Source: Glandiceps talaboti (lineage: Eukaryota; Hemichordata; Enteropneusta; Spengelidae). Taken from it: DNA of 64,000 bases. The position numbers were made by a program, and so were the translations under genes. Shown piece by piece: positions 24,372-35,511 of this stretch. The stretch lies in NCBI RefSeq assembly GCF_964340395.1, contig NC_135553.1:27695449-27759448 (forward strand), given 5' to 3'. Position 1 is the first letter of the stretch. The number at the start of each line of letters is the position of its first letter. The notes beneath the pieces are model-generated. The model saw only the letters and a program-made list of their open reading frames with translations, made no database searches and was not told the origin of the DNA.

Positions 24372-25697
24372 CAGGGTTCGCACGGTCCTGGAAAACCCTG
24401 GAAAACCCTGGAATTTCAAACCCTCCCTGGAAAGCCCTGGAAAACCCTGGAAAATGATCATGTTCGATCGATCGATTAATATTGACGATCGTCATGTCTG
24501 TGCTCGAGCCACCCATTCATATGATTCTGAATCTCGTAAATGTGAAATCGCAAAAATATTTTCAAAGTCTTTCGCCATGGTGTGACTCAAAATTCACGCC
24601 GATTGAACCCAGACAGTCAAGCGATCGTTCCACGAGACACTTTGCCCCACAGACCGTGCCTATGATTAGTTGAATGGGCGCCGCAGTGTTTCTTTCGATC
24701 TTGCGTATAATACCGTATATTGCTACTCCATACATCTCCCAGTCGTCATTTCAGGGACATGATATTGTAACAGTCCCGGCCGGGGGTAACATGTACAGTA
24801 GGTCTGTTAACAAGATTATCGTAACACTGTAGCGAGTATCAAAGCATCATCAACCTCGATTAGAAATTGTTACAAGTTCGGCGCACGAGTCGACATACTA
24901 CAAGCTCAGGCGCTAGGCATGGCAATACTAGGCAGACATGTATATCATACTAGGGCTAGGGCCTAGGGAAGTGCAGTTGAATTTCCGAGTTGTGGAAGTA
25001 CGGTTGTGACTTTTATGTCGTCGATAAATGGGTATTGGTGTTATATGTTCTAAAAGAATAAACTACTGTTTTATGTTGTCGGTACAGTAACATTCGTCAA
25101 TGGTCAAGTTGAGTTGAGAAATCGCGATGTTCCGCAACTCGTGGCATCCGTACATAAACATCGAGACGCAAGCGATGAATGTATTCAGTTATTCATAGCT
25201 CGAAATTTTGTTACGTAAATGACGTTTTTATTCAAAATTTTGAAGAAAAAAATTGTTTTAGGTGACTTATAAATCTAGTAACATCAAACCATACAATAAC
25301 GAGGACAAACTTTAGTTTTTTATTTATTTTTCTGGAAATATCTGAATTAGACTGACGAATGCTGCGACTCAATCTTACACGATCAATGCACCAGCTTGAC
25401 GAAACGGCTACTTAAGGGGGTAGGACAGAGGTTTCTCCGTTAATCTTAGCATGTAAATGTGGTTTTGAAACCAATATCTTGCATAGTGTCGATTATCTTT
25501 AAAATGTTTTGTGACATATGGGAACTGTTGTTGATTTTTCTCGTCCACATCAGACAATTAGATGTCATTCAAAAAATATACTTTAGTGTCAACACCCCTG
25601 GAAAATGGCCAAAATCAATATGAATACCCCTGGAAAACTGACGTAAAACCCCTGGAAAGTCCTGGAATTTTGTTTTGCTTTAAGTGTACGAACCCTG
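24372..25697. mobile_element. Family C non-autonomous DNA transposon, full copy, 6-bp target duplication
   Basis: The ends are CAGGGTTCGCAC at the left and GTACGAACCCTG at the right. A perfect TCACAC flanks both sides (24366-24371 and 25698-25703). Near each end lie several CCTGGAAA motifs, all in the same orientation rather than inverted. No transposase frame is present. CAGGG ends suggest a hAT-like or related cut-and-paste element, but a 6-bp duplication is shorter than the usual 8 bp, so the superfamily is uncertain. Other copies: 51797-53084, 31323-32079 and about 61460-61674. Confidence 0.85.
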
Positions 25698-25984
25698 TCA
25701 CACATGGCGGTCACATTTTGTTTAGATTTGCAACGGAAGTGATGAACATATTCTCAATTCATAGCCCTAAGTTCGTTACGTGAGATCACGATTTTCCTTT
25801 AACTTTCTTCTACAAATCTCGCTTTAAGTAACTTAAAATAGAATTAGATCAAATATTATAAATCTAAGAGGTTTAATTTAGTTTGTAATTTGTCTTTCTT
25901 TCCTCAATGTGCTCATATTCAGCTGACAAATCCGTGACTCAAATTTTACGACTGGTGATCGTATAGCTGTATAGCTACAGCTGG

Positions 25985-26965
25985 ATGGTACGTCGTTTGG
26001 GATGTGTGTGTGTGTGTGCGCGCATGTGTGCGCGCGTGCGTAAAGTCAAAAACCGCCAGACCGATTGGCTTGAAATTTGGTGGGGACATTACTTATGGTG
26101 TTCTGATGAAAAATTGTTCACATGGAAATGTTTGCTTCAAAAAATGTGATTTTTGGTCAAAAGACTTAAACTCCAAAATGACTGGGCAGATTGGTCTGAA
26201 ATTTGGTGTGAACATTTTCAGGCATATGTAGATTTAGAAATCTACCGGCCATGATAATCCCATCAGTGATATGCAAATTAGGTGTAAAATTGTGAATTTT
26301 TGGTCAAAAACTTATATATCATAAAAGTACTCGGGTCAATGAGACTGAAACTTAATGAGATGTTTCGGAAAGTGTTATTTTGCAGATTTTCTTCAAAACA
26401 GTGTCAAAATTGGCCCTAGCAACCATGACCACCCCCTTAGCAACAACCGAACAACAGTATATTTTGTTCATATAACATCATCATCTGGTAGGCAAGTGAG
26501 TAAACTTTTCAAAAATTGTATGCAAATTTTCCTAGCAACCATGAACACACCCATATCCAACAGCCAGACGGTAATAGCAACACCGGTATTTAGACAAGTG
26601 AACAAACATTCAAAAAGTGTATGCAAATATACCTAGCAACAAGACCACGCCCATAGCAACAGCCAAATGATCACCTACCTTGCAAAGATAAGTGGAGATT
26701 AATGGACAAATGAATACTTATTCAAAAAATCAACAAGACCACGCCCATAGCAACTGCTAAATGATCACGTATATTGCAATGATAACAAAAAATGTATACA
26801 AATATGTTTAGCAACAAGACCATTTCCATAGCAACAGTGTATTTTGCAAAGATAATGACAGGGGTTGGATAGGCAACTGGATAGTCATTCAGCAAATGAC
26901 CACCTATAAAGTGTTTGTAAGCATTTAAAAAAAAATAGTTGTGCTACAACGCCATTGGTTCTATT
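25985..26965 (+). repeat. Family A element with Z-DNA-prone start
   Basis: An alternating TG/CG run (26003-26040) stands where other copies have GTCT repeats. It is followed by GTCAAAAACCGCCAGACCGA, TGAAATTTGGTG monomers and CCACGCCCATAGCAACAG monomers. It ends at GTGCTACAACGCCATTGG. Confidence 0.82.
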
Positions 26966-27012
26966 TTTACTAATCATGGCTTGTAAGATTTGGTGGAAAT
27001 GCTATCCAAAGG

Positions 27013-27097
27013 TAAACAGAGTTTTGCCCGCAATGCCACACATTTGCCCGCAATGCCACACGTTTGCCCGCAATGCCACACGTTTGCCCGCATACTA
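27013..27097. repeat. 20-bp tandem repeat, four copies
   Basis: Unit TTTGCCCGCAATGCCACACG, four copies, the last one diverging after TTTGCCCGCA. Confidence 0.9.
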
Positions 27098-27479
27098 CTG
27101 ATCTGATTGACTTTTATCTACAGTAATGGATAAGGTACCAAAACACATTCAAGTACCCATGATTGTTACTGTGAACAATTTATCCGTTATTGTGCACTTG
27201 CCAGTCTTCCTTAATGAACAAATACATGGTCAGGAGGGAGGGTGGGGATGGGCTGTCTACTGCAACTATTCTAAAATTAGACATTGTCTGAACCAAAGCA
27301 CTGAGCGCTTGCCCATGTAAGGGCGCTAACCCACATCAATATAGTACTATAAATAAATACTCCAGTTGTGTTCCAAAATGAAGGTGTCGGCGAACAAAGT
27401 AACAAAGAAACAAAGCCATGTGATTTGTACAATTTAACCTCGAGGTCAGGATTGAAGTGCACAACTGTGGGTAATGGGC

Positions 27480-27704
27480 ATTGAACTGATTCAAGTTGAA
27501 TCGGTTCTAAGTCGGCTTTTCCTGTCCTAACTACGACAAGTTAAACCTGTTCCAAACCGATTTACTTTGAACCAAATGGAAACCACCCCCCTGAGGTGGT
27601 TTCGAACCGGTTCAACGAAATCGGTTTACAACAGCGTATGGGGACAGGAGAACTGAATTCGATTCAAATCAAAACAGGTTCAGAATTTAGATGGGGACAG
27701 GCTA
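27480..27704. repeat. Possible transposon end rich in GAATCGGTTC-type motifs
   Basis: Short inverted motifs (GATTCAAGTTGAATCGGTTC, GGTTTCGAACCGGTTCAACG) are followed by GTATGGGGACAGGAGAACTG and GATGGGGACAGGCTA at 27690-27704. These mirror the TAGCCTTGTCCCCAT start at 20558. Confidence 0.45.
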
Positions 27705-28461
27705 AATATGTATTTGTATAAACTTTGAATAGAGTAAGTGATGATCAGTCTTGTGGGAAATTGGGTGAGGTGATTGATGTTTGGAATTGGGATATTAACT
27801 GTGATAGGGTGTACAGTATTCAATTTAGCACCCATCTTAACAGAAGTTTTGAACAGAGTGGGGCATTAAATCTTGGAACATTTCTTACTTTGCTCCATGT
27901 CATGCTATGGTGTGAACAGAATACTTAGACACAATAGTTACCATGCTGCATAGATGAGATAAAAAGGAAACGAAAAGGAAGGGTAACATATTCTACTCAA
28001 ATATTTTGATCATCTTTATTGTTTCCTCAACAAGTCTAATCTCAGATAGTGTTAATTCAGTGTGCAAGGAGAGTGTACATTTTGCTGTACATATTTTATT
28101 CCCTTTGTAACAGAACTATTTCTAGCCATCGTACTGGTTGTCTAGCAATGGTAAACCAAGCTTACTGAAAATGGAATAAATTCAACATATGGTGCGAATA
28201 CAATGATTTAATAACTAGGATAGTGGTTGCTATGTGAATACTTGACTCCGATGCACTTAAATAGGCTGCAATGGATTGTATACTCGCCAGGGAGGTGAGG
28301 AAGTTATATAGGGTTGTTGTGTCGATACAGGTCTGTGCATGCCAGGGGTAATAATTGTACATATACTATGATCATGACATCCATTGTGCAAGGTGCTTCT
28401 CTAAATATGTACCATTATTATTGTATGTGATATAGATTTTTTCTTCTTATATTTTTCTTAG
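27705..28461 (+). other. End of intron 1, nothing recognised
   Basis: AT-rich intronic sequence ending in a TTTTTTCTTCTTATATTTTTCTTAG-type pyrimidine tract before exon 2. Confidence 0.6.
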
Positions 28462-29535
28462 TGGAGAGCCACTACCAGTTGCCCATGGTTACATCTTCTC
28501 ACAGTACCATTGTCAGTTTACCAAGCTCCATGACAACGCAATCCCATAAGGATGTCAACAGTCAAAGGTCAACATCTCAGCCTTCGCCAGCAATGACAAA
28601 AGCTCACAAAGAGTCAAGAGAAAAAGACTCAACTAAATCAAATGTGAATGGTAAAGATAGAACTAGTTGCAAAACATCTGAAAATGTAGCGAAGAATGAA
28701 GGCAATGGAAGTACTACTAGTAACAGTAGTAGTAGTAATAAGTCAGAGAAGAATGAAGGCAATGGAAGTACTACTAGTAACAGTAGTAGTAGTAATAAGT
28801 CAGAGAGGAATGAAGGCAAGAAGTCTTCATCAAACACAGAATCTTCCTCACTTGGAAGGAATTTTGATACAAGGACAGTCACAGCAACCACAACCTCTGT
28901 AACCATGACATCATCATCATCAGCATCCTCATCAGCATCATCATTGTCAGTATCAACTTCTGGAGGTGAAGCATTATTTTCAAACAATGCATCAAAATTC
29001 AACGGAACACCCAAAGACAAGAAAGGAAATGAGTTATCTCTGCCACCTCCCCCTCCATTGGCTCCCCCTCCCTTTACAATAAACAATGATAGTAGTGCAG
29101 CCATAAAAACCTCATCAAAGAAACGGGACATGAATGGAACAGAGAAAAAGAGGAAATCAACAAAGAAAAAACATGATGTCCCAAACAGTGCTATCTCTAC
29201 AATCAATGTATCACAAGCAATATCAGCTGTTGCTATGGCAACCAATCCTGTTAGTGTGACACCCAGTACAGCAACAAGGAAAACTAGTGCAATAATGTCT
29301 TCAGCCATCACAACTTTAGACAATACTTTGTCATCTGCCACTGTTTCTGAGACGATAACTACTGGAACAAATGTCACAGGAACTGATACAAGTAGTATTG
29401 TTTCACTGACAGGATCAATGTCTGCTGGAGGTACTTCCAGTATTACATCAACATTATCCAACCAGAGTACTTCTTCCAGTGGACATACAATAGTACAAGT
29501 GTCAACGCCAGCAGCACTAACTATTACTTCACAGG
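28462..29535 (+). CDS. TNRC18/BAHCC1: BAHCC1/TNRC18-family gene, exon 2 (Ser/Thr-rich)
   Basis: The exon is 1074 nt, entered after TTCTTAG and left at CACAGG|GTAAGT, phase 1 at both ends, so G|TG joins as Val after ETQK. It encodes VESHYQLPMVTS followed by about 340 residues rich in Ser, Thr, Asn and Lys: a disordered segment with a PPPPPLAPPP proline run and Lys-rich patches (KKRKSTKKKH) that could serve nuclear localisation. It contains a perfect in-frame 57-bp duplication (28692-28748, 28749-28805) encoding 19 residues, KNEGNGSTTSNSSSSNKSE. A long minus-strand frame across the exon is its shadow. No folded domain is visible. Confidence 0.87.
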
Positions 29536-29595
29536 GTAAGTTATCAATAATATCTACAGTACTAACTATTATGTCACAGGTTATTACTCATAGCA
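29536..29595 (+). repeat. Copy of the exon 2 end and donor region, in intron 2
   Basis: The exon 2 end reads AGCACTAACTATTACTTCAC + AGG|GTAAG. Within the intron CAGTACTAACTATTATGTCA + CAGG follows at about 29559-29580, and again at 31256-31280 (CAGTACTAGCTATTATGTCA). The segment CAATATCTACAGTACTA ... ACTCATAGCACTATCACAGG thus occurs as a tandem of about 63 bp, interrupted by the element at 29596-31227. Confidence 0.7.
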
Positions 29596-31227
29596 CAGGG
29601 CATGCCTTTTGAGGCGAGCGATCGCTCCCCTCACCTACCGCTCGTGCAAATTAAGATCCACGAGAGACCGATTTTCCACTCGCTTGGGCCCCAACCAACC
29701 TGATGTTATTTTATATCATTTTTCAGTATGTGGTTACCATAAAAATCAACGTTTGTTCAGTAAAATTATGTGGTTGGAGCGCGGCACACTTCCGTGTTCA
29801 TAACCGTCGATCTCCAGCTGAAGTCAGCGCTGTTATTCATCACCATATACACACTCTGAAATTTGCATTTTGCTACCCTTATATGGGAAAAATAGTGACG
29901 TATTCGAAGCGGGACATGAATGATGTCATGGCATATCATGAATATTGATCAGCTCAGTGTGCAGGGAGATTTCAACTTTCGCATCATTGCAAATTGCTCA
30001 ATTGTGATTGATACGATGACTGTTTGGAGTTCTTGTTTACAGCTATCAATCGATGAGTTTTTAGTTTTAAATTCCGATCGGCCTAGTTTTGTTAGAACAG
30101 GGTTTTTGGAGACCATCCTACGTGAATATCTCCTCCGGAACAACAACTGCGATTTACAGTTGCTACAAAGTACATGCCCAGAGTTCCGACAATAGCCTGG
30201 CGATGTTTTGGAGGGCATTGAAAGAATGACAATAAAATAAGATCGATTATTTTACAAAATAAAAATAATCTGTCGGTATTTTTCCCATCTTATCTTATTA
30301 TTCTCGTGCAGTTTTCAGAGAAATTCCCGGGTTTTTATTTCATAATGTCCAACATGCAGTTTCATTGTTTTTGTCGATCATCTATTCAACTGCCAACCAC
30401 GTCTGTTTTACCTCCATGACTTTATCGACTGCTGTAACATAAAATATTTGCTCAAATTTTCGCCTTGTCGTGATTTTTTAAACAAAGCAGGTCTGCTGCT
30501 CAGACGTGAACGGATCTCGCTACTTTAGTTGGCAACACCGGTCAGCCGTGTGCAGGTACTAGGTGGGGGTTACATGTTTTATTGTCTCGGAGTGAATTGT
30601 TACAAATTAGTCAACGTCAAAGCTCAACGTCAGGAGGCATTTGTCATCTGGGGTACGTTTTTGTCAATTCATTATAGTTTTGAACAATCTCAAGTTTGAA
30701 TTAGCTGTATTTTAAGCGAAATAGAAGTGGTGGTTTCTTCAATGCCCTCGAAAACATCGCTAAGCTATTGTCGGAACTCTGGGCATGTACTTTGTAGCGA
30801 CTATAAATCACAGTTGTTGTTCCGGAGGAGATATTCACGTAGGATGTTTTTATAAAAACGTTCTAAGAAAACTAGAGCAGTCAGAATTTGAAATTAAAAA
30901 CCCATTTTTCTATTGTACTATTGTAGTCACAACAAAAAACTGAATATTTTTTCAAGATTTTGATGTGCACAAATACAAATAACCAAACGAACTGTTACTT
31001 TTATATATATATTTTTGCATACATTTTTTAAATGTTTTTTTTTTTTTTATTTCATTTATTCAGAGCAAACAGGCCATTTGAAAATAAAAATAAGAGTGAT
31101 AATTGTTTTTTTTTCACTCGCCTGACTATTTTCAGGAGAGCTATTAAATCACTCACCTACCACTCACCTGGATGGTTTCAGGAGAGTGATTTTTAGCTTT
31201 CCTGCTATTTTCAAAAGACATGCCCTG
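29596..31227. mobile_element. CAGGGCATG-ended foldback DNA element in intron 2
   Basis: Terminal inverted repeats of 17 bp lie at 29596-29612 (CAGGGCATGCCTTTTGA) and 31211-31227, with one mismatch. They are flanked by ATAGCA (29590-29595) and ATAGTG (31228-31233), a diverged 6-bp target duplication. Inside, arms of about 180 bp (30045-30232 and 30733-30905) form an inverted repeat around a 500-bp core. The small open frames in the arms are not convincing genes. The flanking tandem repeat gives an uninterrupted copy of the target site (31290-31310), which supports the boundaries. Confidence 0.82.
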
Positions 31228-31322
31228 ATAGTGCTATCACAGGACACTGTGGCAATATCTACAGTACTAGCTATTATGTCACAATTACTCATAGCACTAT
31301 CACAGGACACTGTGACAATATC
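31228..31322 (+). repeat. Continuation of the tandem copies interrupted by the CAGGGCATG element
   Basis: It holds CTATCACAGGACACTGTGG followed by a whole unit (CAATATCTACAGTACTAGCT ... ACTCATAGCACTATCACAGG ... ACACTGTGACAATATC). Confidence 0.75.
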
Positions 31323-32079
31323 GTTCCACGAGACATTTAGCCCCACAGACCATGTCTATGCGTAGTTGAATGGGCGCTGCGGTGTTTGTTTTGATCTTGC
31401 GTATTGCTACTCCAGTCGTCATTTCAGTAACATAATATTGTAACAGTCCCGGGGGTAACAGTAGGTCTGTTAGTAAGATTATCGTAACATTGTAGCGAGT
31501 TTCAAAGCATCACCCAACCACTGTTAGAAATTGTTACAAGTTCGGCACACAAGTCAACAAGCTCACACATAGCAACATGTGGTGTCTGTACATAAACATG
31601 GAGACGCAAGGGATGAACGTATTCAGCTATTCATAGTGAAATTTTGTTACGTAAATGGCATTTTTATTCAAAATTTTAGGTGACTTCTAAATCTGTATCA
31701 AACCATACAATAACGAGGACAAACTTTAGTTTTTAATTTATTTTTTCTGGATATGTCTGAATTAGACTGACGAATACTGTGACTCAAATCTTACACGATC
31801 AATGCACCAGAGGTACAGAGGTTTCTCCGTTAATCTTAGCATACAAATGTGGTTTTGAAACCAACGTCTTGCTTAGCATCGATTGTCTTTAAAATGTTTT
31901 GTGACATATTATGGGAACCCTTGTTAATTTCTTCACATCAGACAATTAGATGTCATTCAAAAAATATACTTTGGTGCTCAACACCCCTGGAAAATGGCCA
32001 AAATCAATATGAACACCCCTGGAAAACTGACAAAAATCCCCTGGAGAGTCCTTGTTTTGCTTGAAGTGTACGAACCCTG
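31323..32079. mobile_element. Family C transposon, left-truncated copy
   Basis: It starts abruptly at GTTCCACGAGACATTTAGCC, which corresponds to about 250 bp inside the full copy. It carries the ACCCCTGGAAAATGGCC series and ends exactly at GTACGAACCCTG. It abuts a family A fragment without spacer. Confidence 0.85.
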
Positions 32080-33085
32080 AGTTGGGAAATTGTTCAAATC
32101 AAAATGATCTTACTACCGATGTGTGATTTGGGTAAAAAAATATGATTTTTGATAAAAAAAACTTAAACTCCAAAACTACTCAGCAGATTAGGAATTGTGC
32201 ATGACATAATGATTACATTTTTTATGGCTAATAATGCATTTTTTTGTCAAAAATCTTTAATATCAAAACTACTAAGCAGATTGGGCTGAAATTTGGTGGG
32301 AACATTCTTAAATAAAAGTGTTTAGATTAAGAATTGTTCATGACATGATGATATAATCAGTGATATGCAAATTAGGGCTAAAAATGTGTCCTTTTTGTCA
32401 AAAATGCATATTTCTAAAATTATTGAGCAGATTGGGCTGAAATTTGGTGGGAACATTTTAAGTGGTGTTTTAGATTAAACATAACATGATAATTCATCAA
32501 TGATATGCAAATTAGGTCTTAAAATGTATCTTTTGGTCAAAAATGTATAATTCCAAAACTACTGAGCATATTGGGCAGGAATTTAATGGGGATGCATCTT
32601 GGGATGTTTAGATGAAGCTGTATTCACAACGTGATGATCCCATCAGCGATATGCAAATTATGTCTACAAATCTCAATTTTGGTCAAAAAAGTTATCTTGA
32701 AACTGCATGGTGAATGGGGTTGAAACTTGGTGGGGATGTTTCTGGAGGTGCAATTCTGCAGTTATTGCATTTCGACACATTTGGTCCTAGAAAACCATAA
32801 CCATGCCCTTAGCAACAGTGACATGATGATGCATATTACAAAGATAACAACAGGGATGGGTAGGTAAAAAACACAGATTCAAAAAATGTATGCAAATATC
32901 CCTAGCAACAGGACCACACCCATAGCAACAGTTAAATGATGGTTTATATTGCAAAGATGAAATGTGGGAAGGGTAGGCAAGTAAATAAAGATTTTAAAAT
33001 TGTATGCAAGTATCCCTAGCAACAAGACCATGTCAATAGCAACAGACAATTACAGCTGTGCTACAGAGCCATTGGTAGTATTTTT
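32080..33085 (+). repeat. Family A element, left-truncated copy
   Basis: It begins mid-element at AGTTGGGAAATTGTTCAAAT. It then shows four GGGCTGAAATTTGGTGGGAA / GATATGCAAATTA monomers, ATAGCAACAG monomers and the end GTGCTACAGAGCCATTGG. Confidence 0.83.
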
Positions 33086-33694
33086 TTGGAAAAGAGATCA
33101 CATCAAGTTCACAACTGCTGTGTTTAGTGTAGATAATTTACTAGAGATTGAGTTGAATATGTTAGCACAGACTTTATGATTAGTGATTATCTTATTACAA
33201 TGTACCAGGATTGTCAGTTTTATACAGCAAATAAAGTCTCCAAGTGTTCTACTTTTTAAATTGTCACTAACATTAATTAGAGGTAACACACCAATTGTTT
33301 CAATTGATCTACAATGTTTGGATGTGTTGTAGTACATTTTTGTATAACAAACACAGTGAGTGACCTCATTAATCACAAATTTGTATGGAAGCCACCATAA
33401 AAAAGTACATTCTTTCTATTCATGTAAGTAGTGTCATAGCAACAGTACTTTGTTTGTGTAGCTTTTGTATCATCATATCCACATGATTAATTTTGTACAC
33501 ATCAGGATAATTCAAACAGGCATATCATATTAAATGGAGACACTTTCAGTTAATGTGCTGATGAGGATGTGAAACCAGTTAGGTTTGTGTGTTAGGACTG
33601 AGGAAAATAACAAGTTGTAGAAAGTCAATCAACAGTCATCCTTGGCAAGTATATTTCCTTGTTGATCCATTATTTTCTATTGTTGTGTCTATAG
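33086..33694 (+). other. End of intron 2, nothing recognised
   Basis: AT-rich intronic DNA ending in a pyrimidine tract (TTTTCTATTGTTGTGTCTATAG) at the acceptor of exon 3. An open frame beginning at 33589 runs through the acceptor, but the bases before 33695 are intronic because the phase of exon 2 fits the splice. Confidence 0.6.
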
Positions 33695-35344
33695 GACGTG
33701 CCATCTTATCAACCAGTGGGAAACCTGTATCCACCAGCAGTTCTGGTTACTCTACTTATCAATATCCTGGATATTTTACTCATTCCCATACCGGTCATGA
33801 CAGGGAAAAGGATGGACATAAAGTCCATGCAACAACATACATGCCTGAGGTTGGCACAGTAGCCAGTGATTTGACTGTGTCTAGTATAACACAGACAGCA
33901 GCTAAGAGTCGAGATACTGAAAAATCACCCATTTCAGATTCATCACTTACTAGGGACGACAGAAACAAGGAATCACCTGCATCATCAGCAGTTTTAAAAG
34001 GAGCTACAATTGAAAACACAATTGGTAAAATTGTTGAAACTTCCTTGATAACCTCTCAATATTTACCAGCCAGTAGCCATGGCAACCATAAGCAAACAAA
34101 AAGTGACTCTTCAAAAGTTCCTGGTAGCTCAAACTCAAAATCGTTGAAAAGTGAGAAACATGAACGATCTAAGAAAAATTCCAAAGTAGCTAATGAACAT
34201 GGCAAACATAGTAAATCTGATGGGGTTGTTAAATTGGACATTCCAGCAAGTGTAAGGACAGGAGATAGAATGCTGGAATATAGGGATACAAGAATGGATA
34301 ATCATCATGGAAAATCACACTATATGCCATCTATGAACCCCAAAGATAGCACTGTGCATTATGATATGAATCAGAACAGAGACACGACACATAAGGAAGC
34401 TGTTAAAATTCCTGATAGTTCCCAGTTTCGGGATATCATTCATGATCATAATCAGCAGGGGAGAAATGTGACTCTAGTTGATAACACGACACCAACCAAC
34501 ATTCAGATGAGAGAGAAAGTTGCAACCAGTATACCAGGTCTTGGATTACAAGACGCAGAAACTCAGCGCCATATTATGGAGTGGAACCATCAGGTTGTTA
34601 CATCACAAATGGCTGCCCAGTATGGATACTGTCATGACTTCCCACCCAGCAGATTTACAGACAATGAACAAATGAAAATGGACAGCAGGCCTCAGTCCAG
34701 AAATCCAAGTAAGGAATCTATTAAAGAGGGTGGTGGTGGTAGTAGTAGACACGGACACAAATCAGGTATACATTGTGACTCTTGGCAACTTGGAGACATG
34801 GACAGGTCAGATGGACCAAGTCCTTCTGCCACAAGGACTAAAGCTACTCCACAAAACATGGAGACTAATAGACACTCTGGGGAAAGCAGTCATGGCTGTG
34901 CTGGGTCATCTAATGGCCACAGCAGACCGACCATGGACCAACACAATGATCACCCACATAGTAAAAATAGTTCTCTGAGTAGTAATACACATGGCAGTGG
35001 TCCTGTTGTGACCAGTGCACATCATTCTCTTATGCCACCTCTGCCTGCAGGTGCAGAAAGTAGTCCCTATATGCTAGTTTACCCGGGTAACAAAGTTGGA
35101 GATGGACGTTATCCACCTGTAGGTATTGCTGTGGCACAACAGAGGCAAGACAAGGAAGGAGAACACCAGACACAGGGGAAATCACACACACAGATACCAG
35201 TACCACCAACCCAAGCGCCACTACCACAACCTCCACGACCATCAACTCCACCTCAAAGACAGGAACCCCTAGCACCGCCAACAGTCACTACTACTGTGTC
35301 AGTACCACACCAAAGTAGACCATCCAGTGTTACTTCCAGTAAGG
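33695..35344 (+). CDS. TNRC18/BAHCC1: BAHCC1/TNRC18-family gene, exon 3
   Basis: The exon is 1650 nt, acceptor TCTATAG, donor AAGG|GTAAGT, phase 1 at both ends (550 codons). It encodes GRAILSTSGKPVSTSSSGYS and a long disordered region. This has Lys/Ser-rich stretches (KSLKSEKHERSKKNSK), several His-rich segments, PGLGLQDAETQRHIMEWNHQ, GGGGSSRHGHKSG, and a Pro-rich C-terminal part (PVPPTQAPLPQPPRPSTPPQ). Low-complexity Ser, His, Pro and Gly composition matches the unstructured N-terminal halves of BAHCC1 and TNRC18. No enzyme domain is seen. Confidence 0.87.
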
Positions 35345-35511
35345 GTAAGTTACAATGGCAACATCATATTGTCAATGCAAGTTGATGTAGGCATGTCTTG
35401 TCAATATGGCTCTTACTTGCTTACACAAATATTCAAATGCTGTTTGCTTTACATGGTAAATAAACAAGTTACAATAACTTGTAGGTATGACAATTAAGCT
35501 TTCATTTGCAC
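35345..35511 (+). other. Start of intron 3
   Basis: A short unique stretch between the exon 3 donor and the 24-bp array. Confidence 0.6.

Noticed and set aside
28604-29461. 285-codon minus-strand frame
   Set aside because: Shadow of the Ser/Thr-rich exon 2, whose codons give Val/Leu/Asp-rich antisense.
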